In this document: positions 40,836-50,952 of the stretch, piece after piece
Layout of the letters: every line of letters begins with the position of its first letter
Position numbering within the stretch: position 1 is the stretch's first letter
Assembly: GCA_025267735.1 (NCBI GenBank)
Contig: CM046307.1
Span: 992,001 to 1,056,000 of the forward strand
DNA length: 64,000 nt
Reading direction: 5' to 3'
From: Mactra quadrangularis
Lineage: Eukaryota > Mollusca > Bivalvia > Venerida > Mactridae
Translations under genes and position numbers: made by a program
Notes under the pieces: model-generated
Databases searched by the model: none
What the model saw: only the letters and a program-made list of their open reading frames with translations
What the model was told of the DNA's origin: nothing

Positions 40836-42430
40836 TCTATCTATCTATCTTCCAATACTGTCATAATCCCTCACGGGGACGTAGACAGGTGCGCGTCAAA
40901 CCGCCAAAGTATATTAATAACAGAGATAAAATAAGAGTAAAAGAAAAGATAAAAGAATGATAAAAATAGGTTTGGTTAAAAGATAAAAGCAATGACAGTA
41001 GATTTAGGGTGAAACATGTTCAATGCTACTGACAGCAGCACTGAACATATCCACGGATGATAAGATAGGAACATGTGATGGTAGATTGTTCCAATGGAAA
41101 ATAGTTCTAGGAAAAAATGAAAATTTCAAATAGTCAGTATTAGCTGGTATCAACCTGTAGCTCAAGGAGTGATAATGTCGAGATCTACGTGATAAGGGAA
41201 TTAAGTAATCATGGGATGGGATAGATACTAATTTGTTTGTAATTTTATATAGCATATGGTTAGTCTGGAATCTATTCGTCTGAGATCTAGTCTGCGTAGG
41301 TCAAGGTCCGTTAGCATCTCTGAGACACTCGAGTCACGTCCGTAGTCATGTTTGATCCAACGAGCAGCACGTCGTTGTATAGCCTCTAATTGACCTATTT
41401 GATTTTTGTTGTGTGGTGACCATACTTCTGAGGCATATTCTAATTGAGGCCTGACCAATGTTTTGTATGAAAGGAGTCTAATTTTTTGCGATTTAACCTG
41501 GATGTTGCGTTTGAGAAAGCCTAGAGTCTGGTTTGCTTTTTGTGTTGACCTGTTTATGTGTGTTCCCCATGACATGTCTTCAGAGATTTCAACACCTAAA
41601 TATTTTGCTGAGGTTACTGAGGTAAGTTTTTGACCATGTAAGAAGTATTGTGAGGGAATGTGATGCTTGCGTTTTGTGACATGTATGACTTGGCATTTTG
41701 AGGGATTAAATTCCATGTCCCAGAGCCGTTCCCAGTCTTGGAGTCGGTCAAGGTCCTTTTGTAATACTGTCATGTCGTTTTGAGAAGTAAGGGACATATA
41801 GATGGCGGTATCATCGGCGAACAATCTGACCTGCGACTTGATGTTATTTGGCAAATCGTTAATATAAACAAGAAATAGTAGGGGACCAAGGACAGAACCC
41901 TGGGGGACTCCAGATGAAACAGGTATTGCATCGGAGTTACTTCCATTGAGGATGACTGTTTGGTACCTGTTGTCTAGGAAGCATTTAATCCACCTCAGAG
42001 TCTGTCCTCGAACCCCATAGCCATGTAACTTTTGAATGATCTTTTCATGGCTTACTTTGTCAAATGCTTTGCTAAAGTCTAATAAAATTAAATCTACTTG
42101 TTTCTTATCATGAATTGAAGTGATCAGATCGTTTACTAGCATTATTAACTGGGTGACGCATGATCTTTTTTCGCGAAACCCGTGCTGGAGGTGGTACAAA
42201 ATGTCATGGCCAGTAAAGTGTTGTACAATGGAAGATGATACAACATGCTCCAGCACCTTGCAAAGTACACAGGTCAGAGAGATCGGCCGATAATTCGCAG
42301 GGTTTGACCTGTCACCCTTTGTTATACACGTAGTTATAACAACCGAAATGCGATAAATCAATTTATTAAAAAAGGCATGGTATTGTACTTTTAATTTTGG
42401 ACACATCAGTTTTGGGGGAAACAATTAAGT
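40836..42430 (-). mobile_element. 5'-truncated Jockey/CR1-type LINE with reverse transcriptase
   Basis: The minus-strand frame 42424-41228 holds an RT domain: GDRSNPANYRPISLT, LLDFSKAFDKVSHEKI, SGVPQGSVLGPLLFLVYIND and RLFADDTAIY (the catalytic pair is FADD). It then has the thumb/connection region (AKYLGVEISEDMSW, RPQLEYASEVWSP). The frame stops at 41228, but the expected C-terminus (MLYKITNKLVSIPSH...FFPRTIFHWNNLP) continues at 41255-41004 in another frame. An extra AT in ACC-AT-ATG-CTA near 41253 explains this as a 2-base insertion. The endonuclease and ORF1 are missing, so it is a dead copy. The 3' end has a (GATA)n tail at about 40838-40850. The clade is inferred from these motifs. Confidence 0.85.
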
Positions 42431-42441
42431 CAGCAATATTA

Positions 42442-42521
42442 CATTCTCGTTCCCAGAGTCTAGTAGAGTTCTCAATACTAGCTAGTATTGATAATCCTAC
42501 TAGACTCTTGGAACGAGAATG
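42442..42521. mobile_element. Foldback MITE, CATTCTCG family, copy 2, with 9-bp target duplication
   Basis: An 80-bp palindrome with arms CATTCTCGTTCCCAGAGTC... and the inverse ...GACTCTTGGAACGAGAATG, and an inner palindrome CAATACTAGCTAGTATTG. It is flanked by perfect 9-bp direct repeats GCAATATTA (42433-42441 and 42522-42530). A 9-bp duplication suggests Mutator-type mobilisation; the superfamily is inferred. Confidence 0.85.
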
Positions 42522-43260
42522 GCAATATTATGGCACAGTTTCAAAGTATTTCAAATAACTATTCAAGAATGACCTACCCTTCAACAAGTTTTTTAAGAAA
42601 AGGAAAAACTAAAAATTACTAAAATTCATCAGTGGATAAACATTTTTTTTAACAAATGATAAATTCATAGGTACGTGTTTAGTTAATTTTTAAATCGTTG
42701 CTTTTATTTTATATCAATTTGAGTTTTAAATATTTGTATTCCTTATGATTTTCCTAAGGAATCCAAAAATGTGACTTTTCAGCGGATCGGCGGATTTCCA
42801 CGTTTTTTTATCTTCCCAGCAACCATTCTTGTAAACAGGGATTATTATATATATTATTAAGCATCCCTGTTGTAAATCAGCTGAAAACGTCCGAAAACAA
42901 AACTCACAATAACGATGATTTTCAACACAATAAACTAAACCTCTTTAATTATTTACAGAAATGTATACCGGCGATTTTTGGATGTAAAATCGGCAAATTT
43001 TCTAATTGCATTTTGTGGTTTTATACTAGTTACCAAGTGTATTTTTAATTATGTTTTTGGCATTTTATAAGATAAAATTGGTGATTTTTTGTAAATCAAG
43101 CCAACAAGTTAAATCTAAACGAACAAAAACGGGCCCAAGAATAGACATGATGCTTCTATTATAGCGCTAAATGTTTTCCTTAGGTGTGCCCAAAAGTGCT
43201 CAAATTTGCTTTGTTGACTACATTTTTTTCGTCGGGAGGGATACCCCTCCCGAACCACCC

Positions 43261-43322
43261 CTTTCTCGTACCCAGAGGTTATCAAGTATCAGGAATCTTG
43301 GTAGCCTCTGGGAACGAGAATG
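43261..43322. mobile_element. Foldback MITE, CATTCTCG family, copy 3, with 9-bp target duplication
   Basis: A 62-bp element with ends CTTTCTCGTACCCAGAGG and, inverted, CATTCTCGTTCCCAGAGG (16 of 18 match). It is flanked by perfect 9-bp direct repeats GAACCACCC (43252-43260 and 43323-43331). It shares its ends with copy 2 but has a different core. Confidence 0.85.
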
Positions 43323-43331
43323 GAACCACCC

Positions 43332-44870
43332 AAATCAACGACTCCGTCGTTCCGACTAGTATGCTTAAGTGGAGCGGTATAAGATGGACTGAAGTGTTAT
43401 TAATGTAACACTGGATTTAGCAAAAAACTCGGATTTACATTATAATTTTAAACGGGCAAGCATTGACTTTTTCGTTAATAAAAAATGATAATAAAACTAT
43501 GAGCATGACAAAAACAGCAACAATCTGTCCTCTCTATTCTGACTTGTCTTCCATACATACATAGTGGTTTCTTTAAAACACTAACAATTTATGTCCTATC
43601 ATTATCATTTTGATAAAATGATTGTGTGCCATTGTACTTAATTCTTTCCGATACACTCTATCCTGTTATATGCAGTAGTGACATTGACTTTCACATTAAT
43701 AATTCAAATTTCACATAAATAGTGCTATAAACCACTAATAAATGGTTGCCATGGAAACATTGTGAACTTCGTGTAGTTGAATAATATACTTTTTTGTCAT
43801 TATGTCTTAAGATACTATGTAAATATTGATTAAAAGGGAATTCACATCTAAGATGTCTCGTTTTTTGTTGTAGAATATATCCGTAGTATACATAATAACT
43901 GATGAAATTTCGTCCCGGTTGCTTTAAAATATTTTCGTGCATCATACATTCTTAAGAACCCTATAACTTTTTAACCACTGGTCAAAATCATCTGAAATTT
44001 TCACAACTTATGTTTGAAAATATATAGTTTCAAAAAATGTTAAAATCTAAATTTGTGATTTTTTCGCCATTGGACTGGTTTTTCCGGGGGCGTCACATAT
44101 TATATAGTTATATAGATTACAGCTAATTACTTCTCTGTACATAACGCCACAATATACGTCAGTGTTTTAGGCAAACCAAAACGATATCGGATAACTTCGG
44201 CGTTTTGCCTTGTTTCATAACCATCTGAAACAAAGCTTATGATTCGTCGAAAGAACGAATCAAGACCAATCAAAAAACGTATTACAAAAAAGCGGTAAAA
44301 ACAATTTCAAGCGTTTGGAAACATTCGCATTATCAGTGATCTTTTGATGAAGTTTCGCGTTAAAAGGTTGTTACTTTCATAATATAATGTCCATTTTTAA
44401 GATAACTATATTCCTTTAAGAGTTACCGGACGATTTGTATCCAAATTCGTTATTGATGTACTGTTCATTTTCAGGGATTTTATTGCATTCCCTGATTAAG
44501 ATTTCATTTTTTTTTCATGCAAAACAAAATGTTGACAGACACTTTTATGACTTGCCCGGAAAAAGGATTAACTTACAAAAATGCCTGCAAATAACTCCAC
44601 AAAAGATGAAGTAAAAAAACTAGCATTAGAATTTAGCTCCAGCTAAGTGGGTCCAGTACACATCAATTGGTGGACAAGAAGGGTAGGGACAACTCATCCT
44701 GTCAGTCAGTCAAAATTGACCGCACCTGTCAGGATTGGCGATGGGTCATAAGGAGTTGTCGCCAACACTTTCACCAAATGAAAAAAAGTTGTCGCCCATT
44801 TGGAGCCAACAATATTTGTAATAGTTTTAATGAGTTTAATACTGTTTCAGCACAATTTATTGTTATTTGT
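43332..44870. other. Non-coding stretch, nothing recognised
   Basis: AT-rich sequence with no supported gene, RNA or element on either strand. Confidence 0.45.
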
Positions 44871-45009
44871 AGTCTAGCTAGGATAGAATCTAATTTAGCG
44901 AACTCCCGATGTTTGCTGTATTCTAAAGCTATTGCGCATGCACAGACATTGCGTTGTTTACAAATTTTGAATGCAATTTTGCTTTATTTTCCATTATGTA
45001 ATGTATAAA

Positions 45010-45151
45010 CATGGGTGAAAGTTTTCAGTATTAATACTGATTTCAGTATTTTGAAAATAAATAACTCTTTGTGATTTACATGAAATCTATATATGGCAGT
45101 ATTTTGGAAATAGGTTTTCAGTATTTTCAAAACTTTCAAGTTTCACCCATG
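45010..45151. mobile_element. 142-bp MITE with TATAAA duplication and a paralogous empty site
   Basis: The ends CATGGGTGAAA and TTTCACCCATG are inverted, with further inverted TTTTCAGTATT words inside. TATAAA occurs on both sides (45004-45009 and 45152-45157). The duplicated block at 45622-45790 keeps the uninterrupted site (TGTATAAAGCAAGAACAG), which shows directly that this is an insertion after the duplication. Confidence 0.85.
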
Positions 45152-45187
45152 TATAAAGCAAGAACAGTAAATGTCACGAGAATGCAA

Positions 45188-45600
45188 AGTAAATTGGGGG
45201 AATAAAAACCATACATGCCATGACTGGGAATCGAACTTGGTTCTCCCGGGTGGTAGGTGAGACACTCAAACGCGTGGCTAAAGGGTTAACACAACAGCAA
45301 GGCTGTTGGAAGTGACTATATATAGTCACCAATGATCACCACACTCTTCCCCTCTTTACTTTTTGGAGCTGGCATCAACTGCACATACTTGCAATTTCTA
45401 GTCATTTCCGCTCCCCGGTGGCCATATACCTGCACACCGAATTATTGTCACCAATAAAGTAAATTGGGGGAATAAAAACCATACATGCCATGACTGGGAA
45501 TCAAACCTGGTTATCCCGGGTGGTAGGCGAGGCACTCAACTGCGTCGCTAAGGGTTAACCCAACAGCAAGGCTGTTGGAAGTGACTATATAGTCACATAC
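45188..45600 (-). repeat. Two direct copies of a tRNA-related repeat
   Basis: Copies at 45188-45335 and 45460-45600 share AGTAAATTGGGGGAATAAAA, GCCATGACTGGGAATC and CAAGGCTGTTGGAAGTGACT. On the minus strand each has a B-box (GGTTCGATTCCC in the first, GGTTTGATTCCC in the second) and an A-box-like segment upstream (TTAGCGACGC or TAGCCACGCG), so the source is a tRNA or tRNA-headed SINE. An intact cloverleaf is not apparent. Confidence 0.6.
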
Positions 45601-45869
45601 GATCACCACAAAACCTACATTGTAGTCTAGCTAGGATAGAATCTAATTTTGCGAACTCCGGATATTTGATGTATTCTAAAGCTATTGTGCATTGCGTTGT
45701 TTACAAATTTTGAACGCCATTTTGCTTTATTTTCCATTATTTATGTATATATAATGTATAAAGCAAGAACAGTAAATGTCACAAGAATGCAATAGCCAAA
45801 ATAACAGAATAAATCCATTTAGAATGTCAGAAGCACCAATTATTACACACACAAATGTAGAATTTTCTA

Positions 45870-46167
45870 ACATAGTTGGTAGCGCAGTTGGTAGAGCGTC
45901 TCGATTTCGAATCTAGTGTCCCAAAGGGGGTACGGGTTCGAATCCTCCCTTGGAGGTTATACCATTCCATGAAAATTTGACAATAAAGTCAATTTTCCTC
46001 CATTAATAAGGTTTAAGGAGAAGTTTTCTAGCTTTATGGAAGGACAGGTGAATACTGGTTACAGACAAGGGTCCAGGAAAGCTAGATTAGGTGTGCTGGA
46101 TGCCGTTATATGACCTATACAATGTGTTGCTACCGCGTTAAACCCAACAAAATAAATAAATAAATGA
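45870..46167 (+). repeat. tRNA-derived SINE, family S1 (best-preserved head)
   Basis: The head has A-box TAGCGCAGTTGGTAGAGCG and B-box GGGTTCGAATCC at tRNA spacing. The body has CATGAAAATTTGACAATAAA, TGAATACTGGTTACAGACAA and GGGTCCAGGAAAGCTAG, and the tail CGCGTTAAACCCAACA ends in (AAAT)n. It is the full-length reference copy for the family in this window. Confidence 0.9.
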
Positions 46168-46467
46168 AATTTTCTTATCTCTTATTAAACACATTAAGAC
46201 TGTGTCATAAGCCGGTGACATTTTATCTTGACCAACAATAAAAGTCGAATAACTTAGATTTTTTCTTAAATATAACTTTACATGTAGTCGTGCCAAGTCT
46301 GAAACACGACTTTAGCTGATTATGTGACAAATACTTTTACTATCAGATAATCTTCACAAAATCAATTTGTTGAAACCAAATGGTGTTTATTCTTGAAATC
46401 GAAAAATAGAGAGAATTTCTCTATAACTTTTTTCTTAATTAGGAAAAACTAAATATCCAAATGATTA

Positions 46468-47545
46468 TTATTATTATTTACCACATTTATATAACAATTT
46501 TTTCATACATGAGTATGCTCAAAAGTGCTTTACATAAAACAAAAACAAAAAATACAATAAAACATGAAAAATACTGATAAAATGACAAACAATATATAAA
46601 ACGACATAAAATAACTAATCAAGTGATCTGAAGAGTATAAATTAAATGCACTACAAAAATAGCATAAAATACTTGTACATATGGACAGTCATTTATCACT
46701 GGCTAAATATTTGTAAAAAAGATGAGTTTTTAAAGATTTTTCTAAAGATGCAAGCATGGTAGATGCTCTAATTCCAGCAGGAAGTGAATTCCACAATTTT
46801 GGAGCAACAGTCAAAAAACTACGATCACCATACTTAACAGAACAACTGCTTGGGGATACAAGTGTAATACCATTTAGTTTGGATTGAAGTTCACAAGTCT
46901 GAGTCAATATTTTAAAATCTATTCTATATTGACCAGTTATCAAATGTAATTCTTTAAGAACTGGGGTAATATGACTCCTTGATGTAATTGCAATTAGGCG
47001 AGCTGATGTGTTTTGAACAGGTTGGAGTTTATTTAACATATTTCAGGCCTTTTTTTCCTTATATAACAGGGGCCGTTAACAGACGCCTTCCCCTCTTGAA
47101 ATTTCTTTAAAATCATGCAGTTTTCACCAAATTTGAAGTTTACCTTGGATATTTTGTTCCCCTTGGATATTTTGTTCCCCTTTCTATGAAATTGCGATAA
47201 AATTTCCCCAAATGTTCCATATATAAAAAGGCCCCAGGCCTCTTCCCCAGCACTGAAAAAAAGCTCTGTATTTTTAGGAAGCCTATAAAGTAAAGAATTA
47301 CAGTAGTCAAGTCTAGATGTAACTAGGGAATTAACAAGTTCTTTTGGTGCTGCAGTATTCAAATATGGTCTTATACGACCTATCTGGCGAAGCTGAGAAT
47401 TGCACAATCTACAAACAGTATTCACATGTTCTATGTTCATCTGCGAGTCAAAAAAAGCACCAAGATTTCTGACACACATGGATGGCTTATCCTCAGATGA
47501 GCCAGCAATAAATGATAAGTCTGACATGTGCTTCAAACATTTATT
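46468..47545 (-). mobile_element. 5'-truncated LINE 3' end (CR1/L2-type), itself interrupted
   Basis: The minus strand codes for the C-terminal part of a LINE polyprotein: VRNLGAFFDSQMNIEH, LVNSLVTSRLDYCNSLLYRL, then LNKLQPVQNTSARLI, HITPVLKELHL, YRIDFKIL and VAPKLWNSLPAGIR, stopping at 46689. Between LPKN and LNKLQ an unrelated insert of about 225 bp (about 47040-47264) breaks the frame. The 3' UTR-like part ends in (ATT)n at about 46468-46480. The RT catalytic core is absent, so it is inactive. It ends about 220 bases before the first CENP-C-like exon. Confidence 0.8.
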
Positions 47546-47762
47546 TGGTGCAAACTAATAATTTTGCAAACCTTAACAAATTTAGTGCTTCAGTACTTTG
47601 ATTTAAAATAAACCCAGTCATTGGGAAACTCAACTGTTCATTACTGGACTGTATGTTTTGTGAAGATAAAGATATTACAGGACCAGACCAAGTCCTACAG
47701 GACTGGAGACATATTACATAAATGTGTACTTTAAATATTAAAAACTTTGTTTTATATTTCAG

Positions 47763-50700
47763 ATGTCCTCCCTTAGCCAAAGGAGGTTTGTCCATCCTCT
47801 AAACAAGAAAATTGGGAGGTGAGATATTAATGATAACTTTCAATTTTTTTATTTGTTTGTGACTCATTGATGATTCCTGAGAGGTCATTTCTAAGGCATT
47901 TTAGTCTTTTAGAAATCAATTTAGAATGTTAAAAGTACTATGATAATTGATGTGAGTTTATGTTTGCATTTTAATGTTTCCAGGTTAAATGGCATTGTAG
48001 TTGAACATCCTGTTGCATAGAATTCCATAGAAAACAGAGTAGGCAGACCCATGACAAGTATATAGGACTTTGATGGTCCAGTTGTACTATGCTAGACAAA
48101 TGTAGGACATGGGATTCAACCTCAGAAAAAAAATCAAAATATTGTATTGTGTTTTTACTGACCAAGACTGCATGAATGACAAGTTTCCAGAGGACTGTTC
48201 AGGGATGAGAATTTTCAGCTATTCAGCTGATTTTAGATTTTTTTGCAATATTTGAGTTTATAAAATGTTGCAGACTAAGTTTGAAGTGTTTAAATCTGGT
48301 GTTTTTTCAAGGGGTGTAGGGTTTTCAGTATTTTTCAGTGAATGTAATTCTCCTCCCTGACTGTATCTAGCTCAAGTAATTGTAAGATTAGGCTTATGTC
48401 TAGGGCTGTAACGATTCACCGATGCATCGTGAGATCGTATTCGCGACTGTCCGATACGGGTGTATCGAATCGCGTCCTAAAAAATCGCGATTCAGAGGGT
48501 CTTTTAGTTTACAAGAAATCAGTTAAACAAAATATACTATATACATTTGTATATATAGCATTTAACGTGCAATTGCAATATTTACTAAGTGTCCAGTCTA
48601 GAGCGCGCCATTGGCCCCTCATGAACGCAAATGGCGCAATATCATTCATCTATTGGGCCCGTCGGGCGCACTCGCCGAAAATATGGCTATATCGCGAATT
48701 TGACAATTTTTCGTATATTCTATGCCATTTGGTTTCATTACATCCATTTTGCTAAATTTAACGGGTACCCCAGTCTTCGAATCTAGCTGCCGGGCCGAAG
48801 ACCGAGTCCGTCTTAAACGCCGACAGTTCGTTAAAAAGATATGGATCGCAAGACCGAATGTCTGGTAGCAATTTCAATAGCAATATTACTAAAAATGGAT
48901 AATTGAACATAAAAATTGCAGTTACAAGCAATTTATTATTTGGACGCTAAAAATCCAGCCGAGAGTTCGCATTACGCATAAAATTTTTATCCACGCTTGT
49001 AACGATCATAGACAATATGACTTATGTGTAAGGCGTCCTCTAAAAAATCAATAGTGCTACATATATGACGGCTCGATAAAATTGATTACGTAATCAAACG
49101 GTTGCATTTAACAAACACGTGACAAACTTTGGTAAACATTGATTGAGGAAGATAACACTTTCTTTTATGTTTGCCGATAAGCTGATAATTGTTATTAATT
49201 ATTAGCGTGTTGTGTGGCAGTTTAAATAGACATAATTAGTTAATTTCTAAATGAACTACAGTCAATTCTCGTTATCTCGACTTAGTTGGGACCGTCAAAA
49301 AATAGTCGAGATAACGAAAAGTCGAGACAAACATAATAAACAAAATATTCTAAGGGAGGTAATTCCGATGTCTTCAGTAGCAGTTTTACCTGTTCAGAGA
49401 GTGTAATTTAACATTATCGCCTTTCTGCACCTGTGAATAGGAATTTACCATGAACTTGTACTCTAAAGTTTTTGTGACACTTTTCCCGCTGGCACAGTTC
49501 TCTCTCGACAAGTTATTGAACAAAATCGCGTATTTTCCGAAAATCTACTTTTCGTTTCTACTATTTCACAGACTGTATCTAGATGTAATGACTAACCAAA
49601 CGTATATTCTTCTGAATATTTGAAGCCACTCAGATAAATTGTGTGTGTAATACTATGTGTTTGACGTCATATACTATTTCGTACAACCCCAGCACCGTCA
49701 TCGTGTATGTCGGCCTCTCTTTGATAGTTTTGAGTAGTTGCTGATATTATCCAGTTGTGTGTGTGAAGAGTAGTTGACTATAACGTCACGAAAAAATATA
49801 GACTTGAACTACAAGAATGTCAGCATATCTTTTAAATGTGTGTCTTTCTATTATCGATCCATAACAGTTGTAAACATCGTTTTTCAAACAGGTCTGTAGA
49901 GTGACTAATTTATCATGCAAAGAAGATGCCGTACATTTATACCAACTTAAATGACGAAATAAAATAATAGAAATAACAATAAATATTTGTTTTTTAATTT
50001 TTATTGGACAAAATATTCATTAAACAAAATATAAGGAGTGATAAGCATTAATGTACACAAAAAAGTAACGAGTATCACAAACAGTGTTTTTTGTAATTTT
50101 TTGACATCTGTCAATTAACACTCGACTTATTCATGTCAATTAGTTTGTATATTACAATGGCATGTTAATTCAATCTTGACACGTTCTTTTAAACAGATTA
50201 TCTATACAGTCGCTAATCGATAAACAATGGGCGTGTGTTATTATTCGCACCTCAACGGATCGCCGATAATTTCTTTGTCTAGTCGACTTAAACATTATAT
50301 TTTTATAGTAAAAAAACACTTTGGGACTCAAATTTATAGTCGAGAGAGCGAAAATGTCGAGACAAAAAGATCGAGTCAAACATGATTTTTTCATATAGAT
50401 AAAGAAGGAAAAAAATCGGGACTTTTGATTTTCAATCGAGACAACGAAATGTCGACACAAGAGTAGTCGAGATAATGCGAATTGACTGTAATTCGTTAAA
50501 TTCCACTAGAAACAAACAACTTTGTCACTATTTTACAACAAATAAAGTTATTTGTATTTTATTATTCATAATGTGGTATTCCATTTCGTAAAATTCCTCC
50601 AATCATTATTTCGTTATGTCATACATTTTCGCAACCCACGTTATCAGTGTTGTTAATTGTATGATTGTTTGATAAAAATATCATTATTTGTCTATGCATT

Positions 50701-50952
50701 CATACCAAATTTACAATATACATCGTATCGCGATTAATATCGTAATCGCGAGGCATATATCGCGAAACGTATCGTATCGCGACCTTGACCACGATACGCA
50801 GCCCTACTTATGTCAGTCACTGATTTGAACTCAGTCTATGATGTAATTTTGATTTTATTACAGACGTACAGGTAAAGCAGTTTTAGCAGGTAAAAATGTA
50901 CGTCGTACAGATGATGGTATGGAAAATTTTGATGATTATTTCTCAGATTCTG
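47763..50952 (+). CDS. First Mif2_N-like module (two exons) of the CENP-C-like gene
   Basis: Exon 47763-47818 (56 nt) and exon 50864-50952 (89 nt) join through a split AG|A Arg codon. The module contains a basic patch (RRFVHPLNKKIGRRTGK) followed by an acidic/aromatic patch (ENFDDYFSDS). Its ATG stands where the second module has GTG, so this may be the true start, created or kept only here. The intervening 3-kb intron is mostly a hAT element. Confidence 0.65.

Larger units (their letters stand above)
44873..45790 (+). repeat. Segmental duplication flanking tRNA-like repeats
   Basis: Block 44873-45009 plus 45152-45180 recurs at 45622-45790 (shared TGTAGTCTAGCTAGGATAGA, CTAAAGCTATTG, GCTTTATTTTCCATTAT and AAGCAAGAACAGTAAATGTC). 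The first copy carries a 142-bp insertion that the second lacks. Between the blocks lie two direct copies of a tRNA-like repeat. Confidence 0.8.

Noticed and set aside
44667..45008. A 113-codon plus-strand open frame
   Set aside because: It runs across the edge of a non-coding segmental duplication and has no recognisable motif.
45214..45290. Possible functional tRNA gene on the minus strand
   Set aside because: A- and B-box-like words are present, but the segment is part of a repeated unit, found again at 45460-45600, and no complete cloverleaf is evident; a tRNA-derived repeat is more likely.
47040..47264. Insert in the LINE at 46468-47545 as a defined transposon
   Set aside because: One end reads CAGTGCTGGGG and the other CAGGCCTTTT, but the inverted match is only a few bases and no target duplication was found, so I give only the interruption.
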